Positions 1-8,500 of a DNA stretch of 64,000 nt are shown piece after piece (position 1 is the stretch's first letter; every line of letters starts with the position of its first letter). The position numbers and the translations under genes are program-made. Source of the DNA: an uncultured Myxococcales bacterium (lineage in GTDB: Bacteria; Myxococcota_A; UBA9042; CAIXZC01); NCBI GenBank assembly GCA_903895725.1, contig CAITUV010000032.1:90760-154759 (forward strand). The letters run 5' to 3'. A model generated the notes under the pieces. The model was not told where the DNA came from. It did no database searches and saw only the letters and a program-made list of their open reading frames with translations.

Positions 1-1163
1 ACCAGCAGGTCATGGTTGGATGCGGCGGCGCGGACTGCTCCTGCGAGCCGTGCGTTTGTGCGCTTCGGCCTCAGTGCTGCCAGAAGATTGACTGGAACGA
101 CCAGGAGACCCTGGCAAACGGGTGGACGCAGGAGTGCGCCGACCTGTGCCGCTCCGAATGCCATGGCTGCGGCATCCAGCCCTGCACCTCCAAGGCCCAG
201 GTCTGGGAAGACTGGTACAGCTTCCTGAACTATGGCTTCAACCCGACGGTCATGGGCAACTCGGATTCCCACGACGTCGAGGCCGAGGTCGGGCTCCCGA
301 GGAACTTCATCCGCTCCTCGACCGACTTCCCCATGGCCGTCGATCCGGCCGAGATCTTCCGCAATATCAAGGAGGGTCACGCGTTTCTGTCGACCGGGCC
401 CTTCCTCGAGTTCTCCATCGGCAGTACCGGCATCGGCGACACCCTCGCCAAACCGACCGGGAAGACCTTGAAGGCCCACATCCGGATTCAGACCGCTTCC
501 TGGTTCGGCGTGGACCACATCGAGCTGCACCGCAACGGACGGATTGAGCAGATCCTCCGCATCGCACCCACGCCCGAGACCGTGGTGGACTTCGACCAGG
601 TCATCGACGTCGACATGCCCCAGGAGGACTCCTGGTACGTCCTTACCGCCTACGGTCTCGATTCACGGTACCTGCTCTCGCCGGTCTACAAGCGAATCCC
701 ATTCGGCAAGATGCTGATCCCGACCATCATCTCGCTGGGGGCCAAGGCCCTCCTCACGTCGTTCCCCGAGCTCACCAAGACCGTTGAGACGCAATTCGGG
801 AGCCTGCTGGGCGGCGGCTCGCTCGAGTCGCTGCTGGGTGGGCTCTTCGGCCTCGAGGAGCTGCCTGACAGCTTCCCCATGTTCCCGCTGGCCGTCACCA
901 ATCCCATCTGGGTCGACCTCGACGGAAAGGGGTTCAAGCCGCCTTTGGCCGTCGACAACGACGGTGATGGCGAGTGGGACCTGCCTCCATTCTGCCAGCA
1001 GCCGTGCGCAGTGGAGAAGATCACTGAGGACGATGCCACGCAGTCGTTCGGAAAGTCCTCGTGCGGAGAGAACCAGATCTGCGTCCCCGATTCCGAAGGA
1101 GCATCGACCGGCACCTGCGCCATTCCGATTCCGGACAACTGCGTGGGAGCTCAGACGAAATAG
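1..1163 (+). CDS. CehA/McbA-like PHP-domain protein, 5' end outside window
   Basis: The frame is open to the left edge, so only the last 386 or so residues are visible. They include a 'GNSDSHD' motif followed by a 'GLPRNF' stretch and a '...LSTGPFLEF' segment. This arrangement is typical of the C-terminal half of CehA/McbA-type PHP metallohydrolases, where the Asp/His residues bind metal. Before it lies a Cys-dense stretch (visible residues about 5-60), which looks like an insertion in the catalytic domain. After the PHP core comes a beta-rich domain and a Cys-containing tail. Family members are usually exported hydrolases of unknown substrate. The gene ends 18 bp before the stop of the convergent SDR gene. 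The family call is fairly sure; substrate and localisation cannot be read from this fragment. Confidence 0.72.
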   Translation, partial: QQVMVGCGGADCSCEPCVCALRPQCCQKIDWNDQETLANGWTQECADLCRSECHGCGIQPCTSKAQVWEDWYSFLNYGFNPTVMGNSDSHDVEAEVGLPRNFIRSSTDFPMAVDPAEIFRNIKEGHAFLSTGPFLEFSIGSTGIGDTLAKPTGKTLKAHIRIQTASWFGVDHIELHRNGRIEQILRIAPTPETVVDFDQVIDVDMPQEDSWYVLTAYGLDSRYLLSPVYKRIPFGKMLIPTIISLGAKALLTSFPELTKTVETQFGSLLGGGSLESLLGGLFGLEELPDSFPMFPLAVTNPIWVDLDGKGFKPPLAVDNDGDGEWDLPPFCQQPCAVEKITEDDATQSFGKSSCGENQICVPDSEGASTGTCAIPIPDNCVGAQTK

Positions 1164-1181
1164 GTGGAGACGGCTCCGGGA

Positions 1182-2081
1182 TCACCGCCCGGTCCATCCC
1201 TTCATGGACGTCGTGACGCCGAGCAGGTCGGAGACCCGGTCAAATACCTTTCGAGGCAGGAGCGCCTTTAGCGCCGGCGTGAACTTGACCACGAGAGGGA
1301 CGCGCACCATGTACTCCCCTCGCAGGAATCCAGCATACCCTTGCGCCACGGCCTTCTCCGGCGTCAGCAGGGGGACCAGCAGCGGGGCCCGCACGCCCTT
1401 GAACATCCCCGTGTCCACGTAGCTGGGGCAGAACAGGGTAAACCGGATTCCCGTGTGTCCCAGGAGCTCCATCTCCAGCCGTAGAGACTCGGTGAACCCA
1501 ATGACCCCCCACTTGCTGGCGGCGTAGGTGGGCATGAAAGGTACCCCGATGAACCCCGATGCGGAGGAGATGTTGATGAAATGCCCGCTGCCCTTGGCCA
1601 GCATCTGCGGCAGGAACGCTTTGTGCATGTAGACCAGTGAGCGCAGGTTCACATCGAGCACGGCCGTGAGCTTGTGGTCCGGCATCTCCTCGAACTTCCC
1701 GCCGGCCACGATCCCTGCGTTGTTCACGACGACGTCCACGGGGCCGAACTGGGCTGCCGTGGCCACGGCCTCGGCATGGACCCTCGCGGAATCCGTCACG
1801 TCGACTACCGCGGTGCGCAGCATGGAGGAGTCACCGCCGTTCCCCACCGAGGGCCCCCGGCCGCCCCCCCGGTGTCGCCGGCCGGCAACGGAGCGCCCGC
1901 TTCCGAAGCGAGCCCGCTTGCCAAGCTCCTCCGCCGTCCTCTCCAGCTCGGCACCATCCAGGTCCCAGAGCACAAGCCGCGCCCCGTCGTCCGCGAATCG
2001 CTCGGCCCACAGCTTCCCCATTCCCCGGGCCGCCCCCGTGATGAGCACGACCTTTCCGGCCACATCCACCCGCTGCTTCAT
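1182..2081 (-). CDS. SDR-family NAD(P)-dependent oxidoreductase
   Basis: Short-chain dehydrogenase/reductase of 299 aa. The cofactor motif 'TGAARGMG' is at residues 15-22, followed by 'NNAG' and the catalytic Ser and 'YAASK' (Tyr-x-x-x-Lys). The chosen ATG at 2081 overlaps the dusB stop as ATGA and has a GGAGG box just upstream, so it is probably translationally coupled to dusB. Oddity: residues about 58-86 are a Gly/Arg-rich low-complexity insertion (1824-1910) between the second and third Rossmann strands, where the family normally has only a few residues. The substrate is unknown; the C-terminal region resembles SDRs annotated as ketoreductase or acetoin-type enzymes, but that is not decisive. 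Confidence 0.88.
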   Translation of the reverse strand: MKQRVDVAGKVVLITGAARGMGKLWAERFADDGARLVLWDLDGAELERTAEELGKRARFGSGRSVAGRRHRGGGRGPSVGNGGDSSMLRTAVVDVTDSARVHAEAVATAAQFGPVDVVVNNAGIVAGGKFEEMPDHKLTAVLDVNLRSLVYMHKAFLPQMLAKGSGHFINISSASGFIGVPFMPTYAASKWGVIGFTESLRLEMELLGHTGIRFTLFCPSYVDTGMFKGVRAPLLVPLLTPEKAVAQGYAGFLRGEYMVRVPLVVKFTPALKALLPRKVFDRVSDLLGVTTSMKGWTGR

Positions 2082-3223
2082 GGTCCACCTCCCTCGTGCG
2101 CCCGTGCGCAGAAGAACTCGTCCACCAGCGTCCACAATGCGGGAACGTCGGTTGCCGTGTGTACCTTCGCCCGGAACTTGGCGGAATCGTACATCCCCTT
2201 CGAGTACCAGATCATGTGCTTGCGGATCTCGTTGACCACGAGGCACTCCGCCTTGTAGCGCAGGGCCAGCCCCACCTGGAACCGGATGAGCCGGGCCAGC
2301 GCCGTCGGCTCCCCCGCCTCCGCCGCGTCGAGGTCGATCCCCTCCGCCCCCCTCACTGCGGTCTCCCCCCGACTCCCCTCCGCCCCCCTCACTGCGGTCT
2401 CCCCCCGACTCTCCTCCGCCCCCCTCACTGCGGTCTCCCCCTTTGGGGGAGGTTGGGAGGGGGAATCTTGCCACCCCAGCCTCCTCCCCACCTGCCGGAA
2501 CAACCACGGCCTCCCCAACGCTCCCCGGCCGATCATGATCGCGTCACAGCCGGTCGACTCCACCATGCGGACGGCATCATCGGGCGTACGGATGTCTCCG
2601 TTGCCCACGACGGGGATGCGCACCGACTCCTTGACCGCCTTGATGAGCGACCAGTCCGACTTGCCCGAGAAGCCCTGCGCTCGAGTCCTGGGATGCACGA
2701 CCACAGCGTCCACACCGGCTTCCTCGGCCATGACCGAGAACGGCACGCAGTTCACCGAGGCGCTGTCCCATCCCGCCCGGATCTTGACGGTCACCGGTAT
2801 TCGCACCGTCTCCCGCACGGCCATCATTATTTCGCGGGCTCGTGGGGGGTCCTTCATCAGGGCGCTCCCCTTTTCGCCGTGGACGATCTTCTTGGCCGGA
2901 CAGGCCATGTTCAGGTTGATCGAGTCGGCCCCGCGCTTCTCGGCCATTGCGGCCACCTTGGCCATCATCGCCGGATCGGAGCCCACCAGCTGGATCGCCA
3001 GCGGATGCTCCAGCTCGATGAGCCCCGTCTGCTGGACCAGCTCTTTGGGCTTTCCCCTCGCCACCCCGTGGGCGGAGACCATCTCCGACATCAGCGGCCC
3101 GGCACCAAACAGCCGCGCAACGACGCGCACCGCAGGATCCGCAATACCCGCCAATGGTGCAAACAGCAGCCCGTTGCCGAGCACGATGGAGCGCGTGGAG
3201 GAGCCCTTCGGTTCCCGAATCAT
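2078..3223 (-). CDS. dusB: tRNA-dihydrouridine synthase (DusB-like)
   Basis: FMN-dependent reductase that makes dihydrouridine in the tRNA D-loop. Motifs in order: 'FAPLAGIADPAVR' at the N terminus, 'NMACPAKK' with the catalytic Cys, 'VTVKIRAGWD', 'VVHPRTRAQGFSG', 'VVGNGDI' and 'MIGRGALGRPW'. The length is 381 aa, longer than the usual 320-340 because residues about 259-294 are three 12-residue repeats encoded by a 36-bp tandem repeat (2341-2448). These lie between the FMN barrel and the C-terminal helical tRNA-binding domain. The ATG at 3223 overlaps the rimI stop (ATGA), and the gene's own stop overlaps the SDR start, so the three genes form one tightly packed operon. Confidence 0.93.
   Translation of the reverse strand: MIREPKGSSTRSIVLGNGLLFAPLAGIADPAVRVVARLFGAGPLMSEMVSAHGVARGKPKELVQQTGLIELEHPLAIQLVGSDPAMMAKVAAMAEKRGADSINLNMACPAKKIVHGEKGSALMKDPPRAREIMMAVRETVRIPVTVKIRAGWDSASVNCVPFSVMAEEAGVDAVVVHPRTRAQGFSGKSDWSLIKAVKESVRIPVVGNGDIRTPDDAVRMVESTGCDAIMIGRGALGRPWLFRQVGRRLGWQDSPSQPPPKGETAVRGAEESRGETAVRGAEGSRGETAVRGAEGIDLDAAEAGEPTALARLIRFQVGLALRYKAECLVVNEIRKHMIWYSKGMYDSAKFRAKVHTATDVPALWTLVDEFFCARAHEGGGP
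2341..2448. repeat. 36-bp tandem repeat, three copies, inside dusB
   Basis: Copies begin at 2341, 2377 and 2413 and differ by only a few bases. The last runs into a CCCCCTTTGGGGG palindrome. Each unit equals 12 codons, so the dusB frame is kept (unit 'GETAVRGAEGSR' and variants). Palindromic C/G-rich units like this look like dispersed intergenic repeats that have landed in a gene. Confidence 0.9.
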
Positions 3224-3666
3224 CCTTCTTCCTGCTCCAGGAACAAGACCATCAGGATCGCATCCTCGCCGTCTCGGTAGTATTTCCGGCGGATGCCCTG
3301 CTCCACGAATCCAGCGCGCTCGTACATCGACCTGGCCGGCACGTTGCTCCGCCTCACCTCGAGGTAGAGGTAGATCGCCCCGCGTCCCCGGCACGTCTCG
3401 ATGACGTACGTGAGCAGCCGCCGTCCCCACCCTTCCCCACGCCGCTCCGAGGCCACGGCGACGTTCATGAGGTGCCCTTCGTCCACGACCGTCCGGAACG
3501 TCGTGTAGCCCACGATGCCCGAATCGTCTTCCAGCACCGCCGCATGGCTGAGAGGGCCTTCGATCTCGCACAGGAACGCCTCGGGAAGCCAGGGATCCGC
3601 GAACGAGGCTTCCTCGATCGCCATCACCTGCGGCAAGTCCCGAACGTCCATCTGTCGGATCCGCAT
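3220..3666 (-). CDS. rimI: Ribosomal-protein-alanine N-acetyltransferase (RimI-type GNAT)
   Basis: GNAT acetyltransferase of 148 aa, the normal RimI length. It has the acetyl-CoA pyrophosphate-binding motif 'RRGEGWGRRLL' near residue 75 and the RimI-like 'LEVRRSNVPARSMYERAGF' segment. RimI acetylates the N-terminal Ala of ribosomal protein S18; closely related GNATs have other N-terminal targets, so the exact substrate is inferred. It is the first gene of the rimI-dusB-SDR operon and has a good sigma-70 promoter upstream. A second ATG five codons in is an alternative start. Confidence 0.88.
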   Translation of the reverse strand: MRIRQMDVRDLPQVMAIEEASFADPWLPEAFLCEIEGPLSHAAVLEDDSGIVGYTTFRTVVDEGHLMNVAVASERRGEGWGRRLLTYVIETCRGRGAIYLYLEVRRSNVPARSMYERAGFVEQGIRRKYYRDGEDAILMVLFLEQEEG

Positions 3667-3698
3667 CGTCCCCCCTGGTCGCGCCGACGTCCCGGCTG

Positions 3699-3727
3699 CT
3701 TATAACCCCTTTGCGGGTCAACGGCAA
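3699..3727 (-). promoter_or_regulatory. Candidate sigma-70 promoter for rimI-dusB-SDR
   Basis: On the minus strand: TTGCCG, 17-bp spacer, TATAAG. It lies 33 bp upstream of the rimI ATG. Confidence 0.6.
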
Positions 3728-3817
3728 GGCGCAACGCTCGAGCGCAGGTGACGGTGGTTGCTCCCGGGCCGGGCCTCTGGTAAGTTCTCGCAGTCGAGCG
3801 TTTCCACGGAGGTGCAC

Positions 3818-5365
3818 ATGATGGTCAAGATGCTGTCGGGCTGCCTGGTGTTCCTGGCTCTTTCAGCGGGTACTCCCGCCCTGGCCCAGAAGTACGACTC
3901 GGCTCCCACGTCCGCGATTCTGTTCAAGAACGACCTTGCCTGGGTCGTGGAGGAAGGCCGCGGCAAGACCGACAGCGAGTGGGTATCCACCCGCCTTCAC
4001 GGAAGGCCGGTCGTCGGTACCCTGCGCCTCACCCCGGTCACCGACACCCGGGTGCTCGAGCTCAAGACGCTCCCGAATGGAATCGGCGGCCGCTCCCCGA
4101 TCCTGTCTGCATTCGAGTCGGCCGCCGTGGGCTCCAAGGTTTCCGTCTTCACCGCCGGAAAGGCCCTGGAAGGCCGATTCCTGGGACTTTCCGTGGGTAC
4201 GGTCGCTTCGGAGGCGCTGCTGTCGCTCGATGTCGACGGGACCCTGACCCTCGTCCCGGCATCCCGCATCGAGCGGTTCGAGACCGAGGCCCCGACAATC
4301 CCGCCCGGTACCGGCGACGACCGGCTGAAGCTCCGGATCTCCCCCAAGGAAGGCAACTTCCAGATCCGGGCCAGCTACCTGACCGGCGGGCTCGGCTGGA
4401 TTCCCGTGTACCAGCTCGACCTGGCCGCCAGGGACACAGGGCAGCTCTCCCTCGACGCCATCGTCGTCAACGATGCCATGAGCTTCGATTCCGCTTCCAT
4501 CCAGTTCGCCACCGGAGAGGCGACGTTCCCCATGCGGGACGTGACGAGCCCCCTGTTCGACCCCACGGTCTCGGCCGAGCAGACCATGCGTACCGTCCTG
4601 GGCGGCGTCGACAATGCCATGCGCCACGTCGACATGGACAACAACCCGGTCTACGCCCAGATGAACTACGTCCAGGCCGTCGTCCCGAACCGCTTCCAGG
4701 CCACCCCCACTCCCCAGTCGGGTGAGGAGACGCACCTGTACGGTCCCGTCGAGCTGACCCTGAAAAAGGGAGAGCGCAGTCGCGTCGGCCTGGGGTCCGG
4801 TGAGGTCCCGGCCGACCTGATCTATTACTGGAAGGTCCCGGAGAACGTGGCCACACAGCCGGAGCGCAACGACGTGTGGCTGGCCGCTCGCGTGACCAAC
4901 CGCCTCAGCTTCCCGCTGACCACCGGGACCGTCCTGGTCACCCGCTCCGGACGCCCCGTGGGCCAGGGTTTTTTCACGTACACCCATGTAGGCGGAGAAG
5001 CCGTAGTTCCGATCTCCATCGCCTCGTCGGTGCTTGCCTCTCCCTGGGAGCAGGAGGAGGAACGGGACCGCAACACCGTCAATTTCCGCGGAGCGCGCTA
5101 TGACAAGGTCCGGATCAAGGGAACCCTGTCGCTGCGGAATCTCCAGGACAAGCCCGTGACCGTGCGCGTCGAGAAGGCGGTGTCGGGCAAGCTCACCGCC
5201 AGCACGGGCTCCCCCGCTTCCGACGAGCGCTTCGTGTCTGCCTATGACCCCAACCCGAAGACCACGCTTCGCTGGACCGTCGAGGTCAAGGCCGGCGAGA
5301 AGCAGGACCTCGAGTATGCCTACGAGACCTTCGTCATCCGGTACAGCCAGGGGGCGTCGTACTAG
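3818..5365 (+). CDS. Exported DUF4139-like protein
   Basis: 515 aa with a clear signal peptide (hydrophobic 'LSGCLVFLALSAGTPALA', probable cleavage after ALA). The start is set by a GGAGGT box at 3808-3813; ATG codons at 3818 and 3821 are both possible. The middle and C-terminal parts ('ASYLTGGLGWIPVYQLDL' near residue 185, then 'ATGEA...') match the pattern of DUF4139 proteins, which are beta-rich and of unknown function. The best-known relatives are annotated as mucoidy-inhibitor-like. The protein would be periplasmic or outer-membrane associated. It stands alone between a divergent operon and the nucleotidase operon. Family assignment is by pattern only. Confidence 0.75.
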   Translation: MMVKMLSGCLVFLALSAGTPALAQKYDSAPTSAILFKNDLAWVVEEGRGKTDSEWVSTRLHGRPVVGTLRLTPVTDTRVLELKTLPNGIGGRSPILSAFESAAVGSKVSVFTAGKALEGRFLGLSVGTVASEALLSLDVDGTLTLVPASRIERFETEAPTIPPGTGDDRLKLRISPKEGNFQIRASYLTGGLGWIPVYQLDLAARDTGQLSLDAIVVNDAMSFDSASIQFATGEATFPMRDVTSPLFDPTVSAEQTMRTVLGGVDNAMRHVDMDNNPVYAQMNYVQAVVPNRFQATPTPQSGEETHLYGPVELTLKKGERSRVGLGSGEVPADLIYYWKVPENVATQPERNDVWLAARVTNRLSFPLTTGTVLVTRSGRPVGQGFFTYTHVGGEAVVPISIASSVLASPWEQEEERDRNTVNFRGARYDKVRIKGTLSLRNLQDKPVTVRVEKAVSGKLTASTGSPASDERFVSAYDPNPKTTLRWTVEVKAGEKQDLEYAYETFVIRYSQGASY

Positions 5366-5533
5366 AAGGCGCATCTGGGATAGGACGAATAGGACGAATG
5401 GAGGGCATGGGACGGGAGGGGAGCGCTGAGGGGAGCTTGACTGCGGGCAGGAGAGGCGAGTCAGTCGCGCTCACTCCCCACCAATCGGTTGCTCTCACTC
5501 CCTGCCAAGATGATCGCACCCGCAAGAAATCCG

Positions 5534-5562
5534 TTGACCTTCACCTCCCTGGATCATAACGT
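5534..5562 (+). promoter_or_regulatory. Candidate promoter for the nucleotidase operon
   Basis: TTGACC, 17-bp spacer, TAACGT, about 28 bp before the ATG at 5591. The -35 is strong and the -10 is modest. Confidence 0.5.
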
Positions 5563-5590
5563 GCGGCAGTCTTCGCCCTGGAGGGGCCGT

Positions 5591-8500
5591 ATGCGCGCTG
5601 TCTTGAGTCTCGTAACGTTCCTCCTGGTTGCCTCGTGCGCGGAGCAGCATGAACGCCCACTGGCCGGCGACCAGGAGATCCGCCTGACTTTCCTTCACAC
5701 TTCGGACATCCACTCCCGTCTGCTGCCCTACCGGATGCAGGTTACCTACACCGACGGTATCCTGGGACTGGACCAGGAGAAGGAGCCGTTCGGAGGGGTC
5801 GCCCGAATCGGGCACATCATCAACCGGGAGCGCCAGAGGGCCGGCCGAGTCGTGTACTTCGATTCCGGAGACGTCTTCCAGGGAGCCCCCATCTTCAACG
5901 CGTTCATGGGAGAAGCCGAATTCCAGGCCATGACCTACCTCAATCCCGATGCCATGGTCGTCGGGAACCACGAATTCGACACCGGTCTTGCCAACCTCAT
6001 CGTGCAGACGAGGAAGTGGGTCACGTTCCCCTTCCTCGCTGCCAATTACTACTTCATGCCGGACAATGCTCTCGGCGAGCTGACCCAGCCCTACACCATC
6101 GTCAACGCGGACGGCATCAAGATTGGCGTGATCGGCCTGGGGGACTTCGGGAGCCTCTCGTCCATCACCGACATCGGCAACAGCCTCAAGCTCATGCCGC
6201 TCAAGAACATCCAGGTCATCAACGACTACATCGGTCAGCTCCGACCGTACGTCGACCTCATCGTGCTCCTGTCCCACGCCGGGCTTTCCGACGACCAGGA
6301 AATCGCTGCGGAAACGAGAGGCGTGGACATCATCTTCGGCGGTCACCTGCACATCGTGCTCAACCCGCCCAAGGTGGTCAAGGACCTCGACGGAAACGAA
6401 GTCCTCATCGTCCACTCGGGAGCGTTTGCCAAGTTCGTCGGAAGGCTGGACATCGTGACCCGCCGCGATTCCTCCGGGCGGCTTCGCGTGGTGACCCACG
6501 ACTACAAGCTCTTCCCCGTCGATTCCACCGTCCCGGAAGACCCGGAGCTGTCGCAGCTCATGGAGAAGTATCGGCTCGACCTCAACCAGAAGATCGACCT
6601 TACGTCGGTGTACGCTTACAGCCCGAAGCTGTTGACCAAGTACGGGCTGGACGGCGGGGATTCCAGTCTGGGCAACCTCGTGGCCGAGGCCATCCGCAAG
6701 TACGCCCGCGTCGACATCGCCTTTACCAACACGCTGGGCATTCGCGCCAACATGTACCCGGGCCCGATCACGCTCGACGACCTGTTCAACATCTTCCCGT
6801 TCGAAAACACGATCACCCTCATGTACATGTCGGGCAACGACCTGCGGGACCTGCTCGACTACAACACGCAGCGCTCGTCCGGCCGAGGGTGCGTCAGCCA
6901 GCTCCAGATCGCCGGCCTCCGCCACGTGATGAACTGCAACCCGGACCCGCCCCCCGCCTACTTCGAATGCCACGACTGCAAGAAGGGGGAGAAATGCCTG
7001 GTCAACTGCGTGGCCGGCTGCAAAGCGTCGGCTGCCTGCGAAACCCAGTGCGTCCAGGAATTCCGGAATTGCATCCTGACCAAGACTGGCCAGTTTGAAG
7101 ATGCCCGCTGCCTCAGTGATTGCCTGCCGGAGGGGGAGGCCCGCTACACCACCGAAGTGGACAAGGAGGTCCAGGAATGCCTGCATGACTGCTTCCCGCG
7201 GGCCGAAAACATCGTCATCACCGACTGCCCGGATCCCCTGGCCGTCGAGGATCTGTCCGACTGCAAAGAGACGCCGCTGGTCGACATGCAGATTTACGAG
7301 GTCGCCACCAACGACTACATCGCCAAGGGCGGGTCCGGATTCACGAGCCTCAAGAGCAACAATACCCAGTCCGATACCGGACTGCCGCTCCGGGAGGCGG
7401 TGCAGGAAACTCTGGTCACTTCGGATCCCTGTCTCGGCTTCTGCAACGACCGTGACGGCGACCTCAACCTCCAGGGCTGCTCGGTCTACCAGGGCTGCAT
7501 CGAGTCGGTGGGCCAGTTCTTCGGTCAGTTCTGCGACAAGGTGGACCAGACCGGCGGCGCGGACGACGAAGTCACCATCGCTGGATGCGCCGTGGATACC
7601 GCGCTCTGCGTGAAGGACGTCGACTGCTACCACCCCGAGCTCGACTGCGCCGGAAATGCCTGCCCGACCTGCAAGACCTCGGCCCAGTGCATGGCGAACG
7701 ACCCCGACTCCCTGTGTGTGGACGGCTTCTGCCTGAAGCGCACCCACGGCTGTGCGGCAGGACGTTGCGTCGGTCTCTGCACCGAGGATTCCGACTGTCC
7801 GGGCGATGATTCGGCCCAGGAATCCCTCTGCGTCAGCGGTCACTGCGAGCCCATGCCGTCCATCTCCTGCATGACCGAAAGCGAGTGCGTGGATCCTTAC
7901 GCCGTCTGCTTCGCCCAGGCCGCCGTCTGCGCCGGCGACGGTGACTGCCCCGCGGGGGAGGCCTGCCGCCGGAAACGCTGCATCCCGGACCGGGAAGAAT
8001 GTGACGCGGACAAGGACTGCGGCAACGGAACCGATTGCGTGTTCGGACGCTGCAGCCCCCCGCCCCCGTCGTGCAAGAAGAGCTCCGAGTGCGGGAAGGG
8101 CGGACGATGTGTCAGTGGAACCTGCAGCCTCCCCTGTGGCAACTGCCGCGACGAGGAGGACTGCCCCGACGGCCTCGGATGCGTCAAGAACTACTGTGTC
8201 CACATCAACGCCGACTGCCGGGAGCGCCGCTGCCGCACGTACTGCGAGCAGGCGTCGGACTGCAAGTCGGGCGAGACGTGCACCATGGGCATCTGCCTGC
8301 CCCGCATCTGCTCCGACAACCCGACCGGCGAAACGGCCTGCCGCATCAACTCCGCGTTCAAGACGCAGGAGAAATGCCTCAACGTGTCGTGCGCCGACTC
8401 CCGGGTGGACGGCCGGATCGGCAGGATCCTCCCCGAAAACCTGGGGGACCTCGAGTTCGGTTTCGTCCCCGAGAACCCCGAGGACATCGACTATGAATAG
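5591..8500 (+). CDS. Surface 5'-nucleotidase/metallophosphatase lipoprotein with Cys-rich insertion and tail
   Basis: 969 aa. It starts with a lipoprotein signal ('LVTFLLVASC', lipid-modified Cys near residue 16). Residues about 30-310 are a two-metal phosphoesterase with 'HTSDIHS', 'DSGDVFQG', 'GNHEFDTG', 'LLSHAG' and 'GGHLH'. The 5'-nucleotidase C-terminal substrate domain follows ('TNTLGIRANM', 'FPFENTITLM'). It is interrupted by about 140 Cys-rich residues before its last element ('YEVATNDYIAKGGSGF') resumes near residue 575. A long tail of Cys-rich repeats runs to the end. The family hydrolyses nucleotides or related phosphoesters outside the cytoplasm. The ATG at 5591 was chosen because it opens directly onto the signal peptide. 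First gene of a three-gene operon; its stop overlaps the next start. Confidence 0.9.
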   Translation: MRAVLSLVTFLLVASCAEQHERPLAGDQEIRLTFLHTSDIHSRLLPYRMQVTYTDGILGLDQEKEPFGGVARIGHIINRERQRAGRVVYFDSGDVFQGAPIFNAFMGEAEFQAMTYLNPDAMVVGNHEFDTGLANLIVQTRKWVTFPFLAANYYFMPDNALGELTQPYTIVNADGIKIGVIGLGDFGSLSSITDIGNSLKLMPLKNIQVINDYIGQLRPYVDLIVLLSHAGLSDDQEIAAETRGVDIIFGGHLHIVLNPPKVVKDLDGNEVLIVHSGAFAKFVGRLDIVTRRDSSGRLRVVTHDYKLFPVDSTVPEDPELSQLMEKYRLDLNQKIDLTSVYAYSPKLLTKYGLDGGDSSLGNLVAEAIRKYARVDIAFTNTLGIRANMYPGPITLDDLFNIFPFENTITLMYMSGNDLRDLLDYNTQRSSGRGCVSQLQIAGLRHVMNCNPDPPPAYFECHDCKKGEKCLVNCVAGCKASAACETQCVQEFRNCILTKTGQFEDARCLSDCLPEGEARYTTEVDKEVQECLHDCFPRAENIVITDCPDPLAVEDLSDCKETPLVDMQIYEVATNDYIAKGGSGFTSLKSNNTQSDTGLPLREAVQETLVTSDPCLGFCNDRDGDLNLQGCSVYQGCIESVGQFFGQFCDKVDQTGGADDEVTIAGCAVDTALCVKDVDCYHPELDCAGNACPTCKTSAQCMANDPDSLCVDGFCLKRTHGCAAGRCVGLCTEDSDCPGDDSAQESLCVSGHCEPMPSISCMTESECVDPYAVCFAQAAVCAGDGDCPAGEACRRKRCIPDREECDADKDCGNGTDCVFGRCSPPPPSCKKSSECGKGGRCVSGTCSLPCGNCRDEEDCPDGLGCVKNYCVHINADCRERRCRTYCEQASDCKSGETCTMGICLPRICSDNPTGETACRINSAFKTQEKCLNVSCADSRVDGRIGRILPENLGDLEFGFVPENPEDIDYE

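Noticed and set aside
2341..2448. CRISPR-like array
   Set aside because: The units are directly adjacent without unique spacers and lie inside a coding gene, so it is a plain tandem repeat.
5495..8203. Long open frame on the strand opposite the nucleotidase gene
   Set aside because: High GC makes long antisense frames common. It has no ribosome-binding site or recognisable domain and is a shadow of the sense gene. The same applies to the long antisense frames at 34522-37128, 37258-38943 and 49034-50917.
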